Shown: positions 52,555-61,711, numbered from the stretch's first letter. The stretch is DNA of 64,000 nucleotides from Lysobacter sp. ISL-50 (GCF_018612875.1 NZ_JAGGRI010000004.1:1-64000); one strand, 5' to 3'. Program-made: numbers and translations. The notes: generated by a model from the sequence alone, not told the origin.

Positions 52555-52602
52555 GGTCAACAATTCATTCAAGCCGAAGCCGCTTCTCGGCTCGGCTCGG
52601 CC
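52555..52602 (+). repeat. attC site 6, right end lost
   Basis: The left half matches (GGTCAAC, then CAATTCATTCAAGCCGAAGC). A CTCGG repeat and a diverged tail replace the right core. It marks the downstream end of the visible array. Confidence 0.75.
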
Positions 52603-52702
52603 AGATTTGATCGCGAAATTTGGCGCGCCCACGGCTACGGTTTTCAAACCAGTCTATTCACGCAAGGGAACGCCGAGGAACATTGAAGCACAGCTTATAA
52701 GT

Positions 52703-53461
52703 CTAGCGGGGCTGTGTTCGGCGCAGTCTTTCCATGACGCCAGCCCGGTAGGCGAGCCCAGGTGGCTCTCGACCTTGGTCGGCGTACCACTCCAAGGTCA
52801 GTGCCCAGGCCAGGTCTGGGCACTCTATCCGACCGTCCCCCTGGATGTGCCGGCGACGCAGTTCGAGGAGCGGCACGGCCGCGATGAACGCTAGGCACAG
52901 CCAGAGGGCTCCCCGATATTCGCCAGAGGCCACAAAGGTGCCGTTCGGAAAACCAAGCTCGATTAAGATCAAGATCAAACAAACGACACTCAAGCGTGCG
53001 CCCATCAACCTCATGGTCTGTTTTGCGACAAGACTACCGCGGACGTCCTTCACCTTTTGGGCTAGTTCGACGTTCGTAGTCTTGCTGGCATGTCGCTCGG
53101 CGTCATCAAGCGACACCGTGTAGCGGCAAGGGGGCTGGGGCAATACATCTGGCGTATCGAGAAGCCAGCGAAAAAGCCTATCCATCCGATCCAAAAACAA
53201 CTCCCGAATCGAAAGGACGCACTGAACTAAGCGTGCAGAATGATGGATAAGGAAGAGCGTACCGAGCGCGCACAGGATTGCGGCTCCTGGCGACACAGCT
53301 TCGTTTAGAGTTGACCAGCGCAACTGAAGAATCGACTGACCGCAGATGGTCAACGTAATGTCGAACGCCAATGCCAGCAGCAGGGCACTGTAGAACGCAT
53401 TGGCGTTTCGAAACGCTAATTCAAGCAACCCGAGCCAGCTTTCGGCGCTTTTCGGATTCAT
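52703..53461 (-). CDS. Membrane protein of unknown function
   Basis: A 252-residue protein from ATG 53461 (M-N-P-K-S-A-E-S-W). The longer upstream ORF is unsupported. Hydrophobic segments are seen near residues 22-42, 58-78, 155-170 and 180-200. It is opposite in orientation to the integron cassettes and so may have been inserted after the array. No family is recognised. Confidence 0.65.
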   Translation of the reverse strand: MNPKSAESWLGLLELAFRNANAFYSALLLALAFDITLTICGQSILQLRWSTLNEAVSPGAAILCALGTLFLIHHSARLVQCVLSIRELFLDRMDRLFRWLLDTPDVLPQPPCRYTVSLDDAERHASKTTNVELAQKVKDVRGSLVAKQTMRLMGARLSVVCLILILIELGFPNGTFVASGEYRGALWLCLAFIAAVPLLELRRRHIQGDGRIECPDLAWALTLEWYADQGREPPGLAYRAGVMERLRRTQPR

Positions 53462-53657
53462 TTTCGTTCTCGGCGAGCGATCCAACCCAATCATCCGCTC
53501 GGGGTGGGCCGGCTGCAAGCCAGCTTTGCCAGCGATCGCTCTTTTCGATTCGGTACGAGTGACACGCAGCAACCCTAGCGTGACGGTCGAATTAGCGGCA
53601 TTTTTACCAGTCGTCCGAGGCGGGGTGCTCCCAGCCCAAACACGCAAGGAATATAAG

Positions 53658-53813
53658 ATGAAATGGATTCTCGTTGCGGGATTTTTGACCATGCCCGTAC
53701 AGGCGCAGGAGCAGTGCGAGGCGTACCGCGCGGCTGATCCGAGCCTGCAATTGCAGTTCATCCCGCACTTGGCTGCGCCGCCGAAAGCTTACGTCGGGAT
53801 CAGCTACAACTAG
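53658..53813 (+). CDS. Small secreted protein, possibly truncated
   Basis: A 51-residue ORF with a signal peptide (M-K-W-I-L-V-A-G-F-L-T-M-P-V-Q-A-Q) and the ribosome binding site AAGGAAT. The mature part is only about 34 residues, so it may be the start of a longer gene that has been cut. Confidence 0.5.
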   Translation: MKWILVAGFLTMPVQAQEQCEAYRAADPSLQLQFIPHLAAPPKAYVGISYN

Positions 53814-53915
53814 CGAGTCGCTGGTGCAGGTCGAGACGCCTGATCGTCGCTGAGTTGGCTGGCCAGTAAGGCCTGAGTGTCGCCCCTGTCAGGGTGGTGC
53901 CGCTAAGCTGTCGTC

Positions 53916-54222
53916 ATGCTCAACGACATTGAACGAAGGCGTGCCGAAAACGTCGTCGCGACGCTTCTGAAGCCACGCCACTGCCCTCATGCGAAGTCGG
54001 GTGGGACGGTCCTTTGCCGCGTGGTGGATCAAGCCATCTAGGTCTATTCGGCGGGACCGGCTTACGGCGATCCCGACGAGATCATCGAGATCCCGATTGC
54101 CAAGTTCCGGTACGTTCGGGTGACCGGGGTGTGGCAGTTGTTATGGTTTCGGGCCAGCGGCGGCCGAGAAGAAGGGAGGAAAGACGTAGCTCATCGACCT
54201 CCTGGACAGTGAGTACTCTCTC
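53916..54222 (+). pseudogene. DUF3024 remnant
   Basis: The frame starting M-L-N-D-I-E-R-R-R-A-E follows the pattern of DUF3024 proteins: A-K-F-R-Y-V-R-V and L-L-W-F-R-A are visible. It contains an in-frame TAG (54039-54041) and a later frameshift that puts L-I-D-L-L-D-S-E-Y in another frame. The 3' end overlaps the HAF gene. Confidence 0.6.
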
Positions 54223-55567
54223 TCCCAAGTGTTGCGCACCATGCGGTCTCAAAAGGAAGACCCGCGAGACCTATCAGGCCTTTCGAGATGATTTTCGGAG
54301 AGACGCTCCTCACCAACTTCGGAATATCAGCTTGGATGGGGCCAATGCGATAGGCGAGTCGCTGGCCACTGCTGATCGTGCTCGCGCCCACTATCCACAT
54401 GCCGTTGGGGCTGATCGCGGCAGGATGATTGTAGGTGCCACCGAGAGTGCCCAGATCCTGAATATTGGACGACGGGCTCCAGGCAAAACCGGCCGACGCG
54501 CCCTGAGGGCTCTCCGCCGTTCCAATAATGGTGCCGTTATCGCTTACCTGTTGAACACGAACCACCGCTCCTCCCAGGGTACCGAGATCCAATCCGTCCT
54601 CGGTGGCCGGATCATCGGTGGGCACCCAAACGAAGCCTCGCTGCAGCCCGTCTGAAGTGTAGTAATTGCCAATGACGGTGCCGGTGGCATTGATGTCTGC
54701 CGCCATGACTTGTTGGCCCACGGCGGCTTCGCGCGGCAACCCCCGCAGCATGGCTGGCGCCCCTCCCGAGAGTCGCCACCGCACGGCCGCCAAATCTCCA
54801 ACGGGGTCTTCGCATGTACCTGCGATGTAGCCATTTGGATTGACCGCCACCGCGACACAGTTAGAGCCGCCGGGAATTCGCGGCAGTGACGCGACGCTAT
54901 AGCCTCCCGAGGTAGTGGGCGTCCACTTGACAGCGAGGCTCCCGCCTTGGCGCAGGTCGCAGAACCCGACTACCGCAGGCGCAATCGCAACGCCGAGAGC
55001 GGTGATGTGACATTCGGTGATCGACGACAACAAAGGCGGGAGCAACCCGGGGACCGGCAAGGAGGTGGCCTGGATCTGGCCGCTTTTCCATAGCACCGGG
55101 TGGTCCGTTCCATCTGGACTGGTGCTAATGCCGGCTACGGTGCCGGCGGCATTGATGAATGTCGCCTCGGCCCGGTCGTCGCCAGTGCGTGCATTCAACG
55201 TCTGCGGCGTTGTCGACGGCAGGGAAGGCGTTAGCCATCGCACCGGAAACGATTCGCCGTCTTCGCCGCGCTCACAGTTACCTGTGACTACATCGTTTCC
55301 GCTGATCCCTAATGCCGTGCACGGGCCGTTGAACTCCAATCCGGGCAACGCCATTGCCGCCACGCTGGTGGAAGCCCAGTAAGTCACCGCAAAGTCTCCC
55401 TCCGTGGTTCGGCACTGGCCTATCGCTGCGCCTGCATTGTTGACGTCGATGGCGATGCACCGACTTCCACCGAGCGAGCCCAGTTCCGATGCGTCCGCCT
55501 GCGACGCATGGGGCGCCAGCAGAGCCAGGAGTGTTGCGTGCAACACGTAAGGAGTGCAGTGCTTCAT
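54191..55567 (-). CDS. HAF-repeat secreted protein 2
   Basis: A 458-residue protein with a signal peptide (residues 1-24, H-A-S-Q-A-D-A) and tandem HAF repeats (L-G-S-L-G-G, A-I-D-V-N-N-A-G, D-L-G-T-L-G-G near 325 and 370). It is a clear paralogue of the genes at 4136-5623 and 62741-64000, sharing the S-I-T-E-C-H-I-T-like Cys pattern and the L-P-P-L-L-S turn. The C-terminal 50 or so residues are not repeat-like. Its function is unknown. Confidence 0.8.
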   Translation of the reverse strand: MKHCTPYVLHATLLALLAPHASQADASELGSLGGSRCIAIDVNNAGAAIGQCRTTEGDFAVTYWASTSVAAMALPGLEFNGPCTALGISGNDVVTGNCERGEDGESFPVRWLTPSLPSTTPQTLNARTGDDRAEATFINAAGTVAGISTSPDGTDHPVLWKSGQIQATSLPVPGLLPPLLSSITECHITALGVAIAPAVVGFCDLRQGGSLAVKWTPTTSGGYSVASLPRIPGGSNCVAVAVNPNGYIAGTCEDPVGDLAAVRWRLSGGAPAMLRGLPREAAVGQQVMAADINATGTVIGNYYTSDGLQRGFVWVPTDDPATEDGLDLGTLGGAVVRVQQVSDNGTIIGTAESPQGASAGFAWSPSSNIQDLGTLGGTYNHPAAISPNGMWIVGASTISSGQRLAYRIGPIQADIPKLVRSVSPKIISKGLIGLAGLPFETAWCATLGRESTHCPGGR

Positions 55568-55908
55568 GGCGGACTATCTCCGATGAATGTTTCGCGTCGG
55601 AGCATGTTGTTCGCGATCTCCGCGGGAAACTTTGTGATGCATCACGTAGTGATCGTGAGTGAGCAGAGCGACATCGGTTGTCGGCCATGATCATGGTTTC
55701 GAGACTGCGGACGTCCGAGCTCAACAGTGTGCGAAGCAGGAATGATTCCACCGCCATGAGCTGATCTCCGGCCAAACCGTCGGCGCCTTCAAAAAGAGCC
55801 TGCGATGCAAACTGATAACAGCGGGCCGCGATGTCCAAGGTGACAAGGACTCCATACCCGGAACGTTCCAGTCGGTTGGTGGGCTCAATATTCCGATGAC
55901 ACGCGGGC
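55568..55908. other. Region upstream of the HAF gene
   Basis: 340 bases. The minus strand has an open frame with protein-like patterns (G-Y-G-V-L-V-T-L-D-I-A-A-R, then F-L-L-R-T-L-L-S-S-D-V-R-S) that breaks off at the IS3 remnant. It may be the end of another gene, but I cannot name it. Confidence 0.35.
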
Positions 55909-56879
55909 ATGGAGGTGTCGCAATTGCGGCACCTGAAGGGCGTCGAGGCCGAATTGTCGCGGCTCAAACGGATGTACGCGGACCTGGCGCTGGAACACCA
56001 CGCGCTCAAGGACGTCATGTCGCGAAAGCTCTAGGCCAGGCTCGGCGGCTGGAACTGAGTCTGGCGATGCAAACCGATCACGGGCTCAGTGTCCGACGCG
56101 CCGATCGAGTGCTGCATTTGTCGCGTTCGGCGCGGCATTACCGTCCTCGGGTGCGCGACGATGGACCGTTGATCGCGGCCATCGGGGTTCATTTGAAGGA
56201 CAACCCGGGGCACGGCTTTGGGTTGTTGTTCGAGTCGGCGTTGCGGCCTTTTGGCTGGGGCAAACCCGGGCCTGGCGGGTGTACGCGGCGCTGAAGTTGA
56301 ATCTGCCGCGTCGCGGCAAGCGGCGTTTGCCCGAGCGCATCCGCGAGCCGTTGGAGATCCCGCTCAGCGCCAACCACACCTGGTCGGCCGACTTCATGGC
56401 CGATGCGCTGTGGTCGGGTCGGCGCTTTTCGCACCTTCAACGTCAACGACGACTTCAACCGCGAATCGATGAAGATCGAGATCGAGATCGAGATCGACAG
56501 CAGCCTGCCATCGGCCCGCGTCATTCGCGCTCTGGACGAACGGGTCGAGGTTCGCGGCGCTCCCACGCGCTTACGCTTGGACAACGGCCCGGAGTTCATC
56601 AGCGATGCGCTCAAGCAATGGGCCAGACACCGCCACGTGGAACTGCTCCACATCCAGCCTGGAAAGCCAACCCAGAACGCCTACATCGAGCGGTTCAACC
56701 GTACGTTCCGCACCCAGATACTGGATCGGTTCGTCTTCACCACCCTCGACGAGGTTCGGCGCATGGCGGAGGACTGGCGTCACCACTACAACTACCACCG
56801 CCCGCACCGGTCATTGGGCGGGCTATCCCCCATCCACTACGCAATGGCGCACTCGCCTGCCACCTCTACTTTCGAATGA
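55909..56879 (+). pseudogene. Degraded IS3-family transposase genes
   Basis: OrfA survives as the C-terminal 41 codons (R-L-K-R-M-Y-A-D-L-A-L-E-H-H-A-L-K-D, ending at 56034). OrfB follows in three frames. The three DDE motifs are all visible: A-D-F-M-A-D, L-D-N-G-P-E-F and Y-I-E-R-F-N-R-T-F-R, but frameshifts near 56260, 56420 and a GATCGA expansion at 56475-56500 break it. No complete inverted repeats were found, so the element cannot move by itself. Confidence 0.85.
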
Positions 56880-56897
56880 CTCGAAAGAACGAGGACG

Positions 56898-56981
56898 CTT
56901 CACTACGCGACTCGATTTCCCATGGTGGAGGTCGATTCGTCGTACTACGCGCTCCCGAATTCGGTGAACGCTCAGAAGTAG
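56898..56981 (+). pseudogene. DUF72 fragment
   Basis: A 27-codon stretch (L-H-Y-A-T-R-F-P-M-V-E-V-D-S-S-Y-Y-A-L-P-N-S) that matches the N-terminal region of YecE/DUF72 proteins and then stops at TAG. It lies directly after the IS3 remnant and is only a fragment. Confidence 0.5.
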
Positions 56982-57315
56982 GCTGAGGAAACTCACGACG
57001 AGCCGAAGCCGGTTTGCGGCGCGATTTTGTGCGGGCCCCTTGTCGCTGATAAGAACCTATTGCAAAGGAGCCAAAAAGAACGTCTCAACGGTGAAGTCGA
57101 CGCAACCGAGACTGCGTGCGGATTTTTGTCGATCATGCAGAGCGTTCGCTCTCTGAACATCACGGATGCTCACCGTTGGATTGTGCGGTCGGCAGCAACA
57201 GGCTTTGAGCTGCATCGCAGTTCGGCGAGGTTGCGGACTTTTGCAGCCTGGGTCGATTGACAAGACAGCAGCGTCAGGTCAACTCACCCGTATCCGTTCT
57301 CTCAACGGTGCCGCG
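56982..57315. other. Upstream region of the ACP-TE-P450 gene
   Basis: About 330 bases without a supported gene. A weak attC-like core (AGCCGAAGCCGG...TTGCGGC, 57002-57023) is present. No clear promoter box was identified. Confidence 0.4.
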
Positions 57316-59892
57316 ATGGAAAGAGCTGACCCGGGTGTCAACATCAAAGGTTCCGTCGGCGAGTCGGGCATCGACGCCGCAAGCGGAAAGCGGCGCCTGG
57401 GTGCGATCGAGCGTCGGCGGGGGATCGCCGAGGACATCGCCGGAGAGGTCGGCCGCTTAACTCGGGCGAAAGAGGTTGCGCTGCGGCCCGATACGCTTCT
57501 GTCCGATGTGGGGATCGACTCGCTCGGAGGCATGGAACTCCTCGGCTACATTGAGCGGAAGTTTGGTGTCGCGATCCCTATCAGCACCTTGCTGGGATCG
57601 ACGAGCTTCGACGAACTGGTGACGAAGATAGAGCAATTCCAGGGAAGTGCTGGAGCTGTGGACGGCGAGATCCACTCGACTGAGTTGCTGCGCCCACGGA
57701 CCTGGGACCGCAAAGCACGAGCGACCTTGTTACGCGACTGGCGGATCGCTGCGCCACTGTTTCTGATTCCTGGGCTCAACGGTACGACCTATTATTTGTC
57801 GTCCCTGTGCAAGGCTTTGCATACGAATCGGGCTTGCATCGCCTTTCAGATGCCGGGTGTCGATGGGCTGGAACCCCCGCTGGGATCGATCGAGGAAATC
57901 GCGCGCCGCCACGTGGAAGAGATGCGCGCGATCCAGCCGCACGGTCCCTATGCCATCGCCGGTCATTCTTTCGGTGGGGTGGTCGCCTACGAAATGGCGC
58001 AGATGCTGGCCGAACAAGGTCAGCAGGTGGCGCCGTTGATGCTGTTGGATTCACCTAACAGCGAATCGGAGGATGGGGCTCTTCAGGATGACGAGGTCAT
58101 GGCGTTGTTCGAGGTGATCGGTGTCTACTGCCGCTTCTCCGAGCGTCCCCTCAAGCCGATTCGCGCCGAGCGTTTGAGTGGGCTGCCCGTAGATGAGCAG
58201 CTACAACTCCTGTGGTCGTTGCTGGCTTCCTATCCGACCGCGGCTCACGTGATCGCGACTTATCGTAAAGGTTTCGTTGCGATGACGCGCTATCGCCCGC
58301 GTCCCTACGGCGGACCGGTGATTCTGTTCCGTTCGGCGGAAGGTTTTCCGGCTGAGGCCATGCATCCCGAGCGACGTGTGCGTTCCCAATTCGACTCATC
58401 GACCTTGGGGTGGGGTGGGCTGTGCGCTGACTTGCGTATCGTGGAAACCCCGGGCGACCACTTCAGCATGGTCATGCCGCCGCATTCTGCCGAGTTAGGT
58501 GCCGCCATGCAGGAGCCGCTGAATACGGCGGCGGACATGCTTATCGACTTCGACCGTCTGCGACCTGCTACGGTGGTGACTAAGGTCGGACGTGCCCTGC
58601 GGGTGGATGGGGCGCGTGTCCACTTCGATCCGCATCACCCCGATTTCCGCGAAGATCCGTATCCGTTCCTGAGCCAGTTGCGCGAGCACACGCCGATCTT
58701 CCAGGATGCCCTGTCGCAGTGGTGGGTGACGCGCCACGCAGACGTGTCGGCCGGCCTGCGCAACCGATTGCTTTCGGTCGACGCCAGGGCGATCGATCAT
58801 GTCGAGGGCATCGGCAGTGAAAGCGCTAAGCCGTCCGCGCTCAGCAGTTGGTTCCGGAACCAGGACGCATCGGCGTTGGCGCAGCTTTACAACAAATTTT
58901 TGCTGTTCATCGATGCGCCACGACATACGGTCCTTCGCAAAGTGTTCTCGCCATCGTTCTCGCACGAATCCATCCGCCACTTGGCTGGCTGCATCGACGA
59001 GCGCGTCGAGACATTGATGGCCGACATGCGTGCGAAGCCGCGGCCGGATCTCATGCGCGATCTGGCGCTTCCGCTTCCGGTCGGCGTGATCTCGTTGATC
59101 TATGGCGTGCCGGATGCGGACTCGGCCCAGGTGACGCAATGGGCGCGAGACCTCGCTACGGGGTTGGACTCCGGGATGTCCCTGCAAGCCATGCGCAGGG
59201 CGGAGCGGAGCGCCGAGGAGTTCACGCGTTACCTGCACGGTCACGTGCAGCGTCTGCGGAAATCGCCGCCGCACACGCCAGGCGGCGCGCGCCTGGACGT
59301 CAACGAAGCGATCGCGCAAGGCATCACACCGGACGAATTGGTGGCGCATATCGCGATGTCCTATCTGGCCGGATTCGAGACCACCACCAACAGCATTGGC
59401 AACGGCACGCTGGCATTGCTGCGTCATCCCGATCAGCTTGAGCGATTGCGATCCGACCCGGCGCTGGCCGAGAACGCTTCGGAGGAGCTGTTGCGCTACG
59501 ACTGCCCGGTGATGTTCGTCATGCGCTTCGCGGTCGAAGACCTTGAGGTGGCCGGGCAGCGCATTGCGCGCGGGAGTTCCATTACTTTCATGCTCGCCTC
59601 GGCCAATCGCGATCCAGCGGCCTTCCCCGATCCGGACAGGCTCGATCTGGCGCGCCCAGCCAGGCATCACGTTGCGTTTTCCAATGGCGCGCACTACTGC
59701 CTGGGCGCTCCGTTGGCACGGCTGGAGCTGCAACGCGTCTTTGTGGCGCTTTCCAGGCAGCGTTTCCAGCCGGTGCCGGGTGGGCTGGCGTGGAGAGACG
59801 CCTATACCTTCCGCGCTCTCGAACGATTCCCGATCGCATGGTGTTGGTGCGGTTCGCAATCGGCCACGTGGACGCGGTCGTCGATGAGCTGA
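57316..59892 (+). CDS. Acyl-carrier/thioesterase/cytochrome P450 fusion
   Basis: An 858-residue protein from ATG 57316 (a TTG or ATG further upstream would add unstructured residues). Residues 30-105 form a carrier domain with D-V-G-I-D-S-L, Ser69 being the phosphopantetheine site. Residues 145-430 are a type I thioesterase with G-H-S-F-G-G (Ser218), L-L-D-S and G-D-H-F. Residues 450-845 are a bacterial P450 with A-G-F-E-T-T-T-N, E-E-L-L-R-Y-D and the haem loop F-S-N-G-A-H-Y-C-L-G (Cys about 795). A carrier-bound acyl chain could be oxidised and then released by one protein. No ketosynthase or adenylation gene lies nearby. The last 15 residues look frameshifted. Confidence 0.9.
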   Translation: MERADPGVNIKGSVGESGIDAASGKRRLGAIERRRGIAEDIAGEVGRLTRAKEVALRPDTLLSDVGIDSLGGMELLGYIERKFGVAIPISTLLGSTSFDELVTKIEQFQGSAGAVDGEIHSTELLRPRTWDRKARATLLRDWRIAAPLFLIPGLNGTTYYLSSLCKALHTNRACIAFQMPGVDGLEPPLGSIEEIARRHVEEMRAIQPHGPYAIAGHSFGGVVAYEMAQMLAEQGQQVAPLMLLDSPNSESEDGALQDDEVMALFEVIGVYCRFSERPLKPIRAERLSGLPVDEQLQLLWSLLASYPTAAHVIATYRKGFVAMTRYRPRPYGGPVILFRSAEGFPAEAMHPERRVRSQFDSSTLGWGGLCADLRIVETPGDHFSMVMPPHSAELGAAMQEPLNTAADMLIDFDRLRPATVVTKVGRALRVDGARVHFDPHHPDFREDPYPFLSQLREHTPIFQDALSQWWVTRHADVSAGLRNRLLSVDARAIDHVEGIGSESAKPSALSSWFRNQDASALAQLYNKFLLFIDAPRHTVLRKVFSPSFSHESIRHLAGCIDERVETLMADMRAKPRPDLMRDLALPLPVGVISLIYGVPDADSAQVTQWARDLATGLDSGMSLQAMRRAERSAEEFTRYLHGHVQRLRKSPPHTPGGARLDVNEAIAQGITPDELVAHIAMSYLAGFETTTNSIGNGTLALLRHPDQLERLRSDPALAENASEELLRYDCPVMFVMRFAVEDLEVAGQRIARGSSITFMLASANRDPAAFPDPDRLDLARPARHHVAFSNGAHYCLGAPLARLELQRVFVALSRQRFQPVPGGLAWRDAYTFRALERFPIAWCWCGSQSATWTRSSMS

Positions 59893-60085
59893 CTGAGCGC
59901 GCATGAGCGACCTTCTGACGACGCCGGACAAGTGGTATGGACATGCACGGAGCCAGCAATGAATGTCAGATGGCGATTGGCACTCGGCTCGCGAGATCGG
60001 CCGAGATCCTTGATTGCAAACGGCCGACGGAGCGTCGTTCGCTGTTCCTTAGTTTTGGCAGGCAGGGCTGCACCGCGCTCATCAA

Positions 60086-60247
60086 CTAAAGTATCTGCGA
60101 GAGGTTAGGCGATCTGGGCTCGTCAGATGTCTCGTCGTGCTGGCCGGCCCCCAGATAGCCGGTGCGCGTTGGGACAGAAAGCAGCGCTGCATCGGGCACG
60201 CGGAACTGCTCGGCCGAAAGGTTGCGAAGGTAGTCGAAGCTAGACAT
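60086..60247 (-). pseudogene. arsH: Truncated ArsH
   Basis: A 53-codon minus-strand ORF that starts inside the end of the aquaporin gene (ATG at 60247). It reads M-S-S-F-D-Y-L-R-N-L-S-A-E-Q-F-R-V-P-D, the usual N-terminus of ArsH flavoproteins in Xanthomonadaceae ars operons, then diverges and ends at TAG. The NADPH/FMN-binding core is missing, so it cannot be active. Confidence 0.6.
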
Positions 60248-60887
60248 GTTTTGTGCCGAGGAGCTTATCGATCGTTGCGCCTAGCACCGCCCCAAGCACC
60301 TGCGCTGCGATGAAGGCCGGCACATCACCCGGGGCGATGCCGGCGAAGCTATCGCTGAACATGCGCCCAAAGGCGGCTGCAGGGTTGGCGAACGACGTGG
60401 ATGAGGTGAACCAGTAAGCAGCACCGATGTAGGCGGCCACCATCGCGGCAACGCGGGATGACGGCGCTCGCAGCACCACCAGTAGCAGCCCGGCCGTCGC
60501 GACGATCTCACCAAGCCACTGCCCCGCGCCGGTTCGCGCCTTCTCGGAGAACTCCAGCAGCGGAAGATCGAACATGGCATTCGCCATCCACGCGCCACAC
60601 GCGGCACCCAGTAGCTGGACCAAGATGTAGCCCGGCAGCAGCATCCACGAGAGCTCACCGCGCACGGCCATCACAGCACTGACGACCGGGTTCATGTGAG
60701 CGCCGCTGACCGGACCAAACGTTTCGATCAGGATGTACAGGCCACCGACGGTGGCCAACGTGTTCGCGATTAAGGCGACCGCATCGTTACCGCCGGCCAG
60801 GCGCTCGGCCATGATGCCCGAGCCGATCACCGTGACCAGTAGCAAGCTCGTCGACAGGAACTCGGCAAACAGACGCTGCCCAATCAT
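60240..60887 (-). CDS. aqpS: Aquaglyceroporin, arsenite-type (AqpS-like)
   Basis: A 215-residue MIP-family channel with six hydrophobic segments, the first NPA box read as H-M-N-P-V-V and the second as F-A-N-P-A-A. In ars operons this protein lets arsenite out of the cell down its gradient. The gene overlaps arsC (ATGA) and the arsH remnant, so it is part of that operon. The NPV variation in the first box is common in ars-linked members. Confidence 0.85.
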   Translation of the reverse strand: MIGQRLFAEFLSTSLLLVTVIGSGIMAERLAGGNDAVALIANTLATVGGLYILIETFGPVSGAHMNPVVSAVMAVRGELSWMLLPGYILVQLLGAACGAWMANAMFDLPLLEFSEKARTGAGQWLGEIVATAGLLLVVLRAPSSRVAAMVAAYIGAAYWFTSSTSFANPAAAFGRMFSDSFAGIAPGDVPAFIAAQVLGAVLGATIDKLLGTKHV

Positions 60888-61387
60888 TCGGCGCCGACGC
60901 GTCCGATTTCACCAAGCTTCGCTTGCGCTGCCAAACGATCAAGGCTTTGAAGCGGGAGCGAGAGCAGCAGTTCGATGCGGCGGCGAAGGGTGGCGAACGC
61001 TGCGGTATAGGCGTGGCGACGATCTCCTTCATCGCCAGTGGCGGCCACCGGATCAGGAACGCCCCAATGAGCGAGCGCTGGATGACCGAACCAGACTGGG
61101 CAGGCTTCGCCCGCGGCGTTGTCACAGACCGTGATGACGATATCCATCTCCGGCGCACCGTCCACGGCGAATTCATCCCAGTTCTTGCTGCGGACTTGGC
61201 TTGCGTCATAGCCAATGGCCTCGGCAAGTTCCCGCGCCATCGGCTGAACTTGGCCACTGGGGTGACTGCCGGCGCTGTAGGCCTTGAATCGCCCTTGTCC
61301 CAGCACGTTCAGGATCGCCTCGGCCATGATGCTGCGCGCAGAGTTACCGGTACACAGGAACAGTACGTTGTAGGTCTTGTCGGTCAT
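60884..61387 (-). CDS. arsC: Arsenate reductase, LMW phosphatase type
   Basis: A 167-residue protein with the P-loop C-T-G-N-S-A-R-S (C12-x5-R18) and the acid segment V-P-D-P-V-A, as in thioredoxin- or glutaredoxin-dependent ArsC of the low-molecular-weight phosphatase fold. It reduces arsenate to arsenite for export by the next gene. The C-terminal region extends beyond the core by about 25 residues. It starts just after the damaged arsR. Confidence 0.9.
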   Translation of the reverse strand: MTDKTYNVLFLCTGNSARSIMAEAILNVLGQGRFKAYSAGSHPSGQVQPMARELAEAIGYDASQVRSKNWDEFAVDGAPEMDIVITVCDNAAGEACPVWFGHPALAHWGVPDPVAATGDEGDRRHAYTAAFATLRRRIELLLSLPLQSLDRLAAQAKLGEIGRVGAE

Positions 61388-61388
61388 T

Positions 61389-61681
61389 TCACATCTCTTG
61401 GGTGTGGATCAACGGAGCTTCTTCGGACTTCCGGGCGCAGGACTTCCCGCCACAGCAGCTCGCACGTAGCCGGATGATCCTGCCCTCACGCCTATCCGCG
61501 ACCCGTTCCGCCGCACGCAACTGATTCTGGTCGGCGGTGAGCGTTGCAGGCGGCAGATCGAGTTGATCGTGCAGTTGGCCTACGCCCTGCCGGTCGGACC
61601 AGCCTGTACGAGGCGCGTAAGCGGCAAGGCGGATCCGTGCGCGAGCGCACGGAGTGCTTGGACGGTCTGGTGTGAATCCAT
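61389..61681 (-). pseudogene. arsR: Damaged ArsR repressor
   Basis: The start M-D-S-H-Q-T-V-Q-A-L-R-A-L-A-H (ATG 61681) and L-V-Q-A-G-P-T-G fit ArsR. After about 33 codons the frame must shift to continue (L-D-L-P-P-A-T-L, then A-D-R-R-E-G-R-I-I-R). The end S-C-C-G-G-K-S-C carries the metalloid-binding Cys, but about 20 residues before it are deleted. No functional repressor can be made from one frame, so the operon may be unregulated. Confidence 0.75.
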
Positions 61682-61687
61682 GCTTCC

Positions 61688-61711
61688 ATATTTCCAGAAT
61701 ATAGGAAATAT
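61688..61711. promoter_or_regulatory. ArsR operator
   Basis: A perfect 8-bp inverted repeat ATATTTCC...GGAAATAT with an 8-base spacer, located 7-30 bases upstream of the arsR start on the minus strand. The A/T-rich dyad at this position matches ArsR-family operators. Confidence 0.65.

Noticed and set aside
48792-52602. Small repeated peptide S-F-K-P-K-P-L-R-G-S in several ORFs
   Set aside because: It is the translation of the attC arms, not a protein motif.
48009-52602. CRISPR-like array
   Set aside because: Repeats are 300-1800 bases apart, contain genes between them and form attC cores; no short spacers.
58495-59931. 478-codon minus-strand ORF opposite the P450 domain
   Set aside because: Shadow of a well-supported coding frame.
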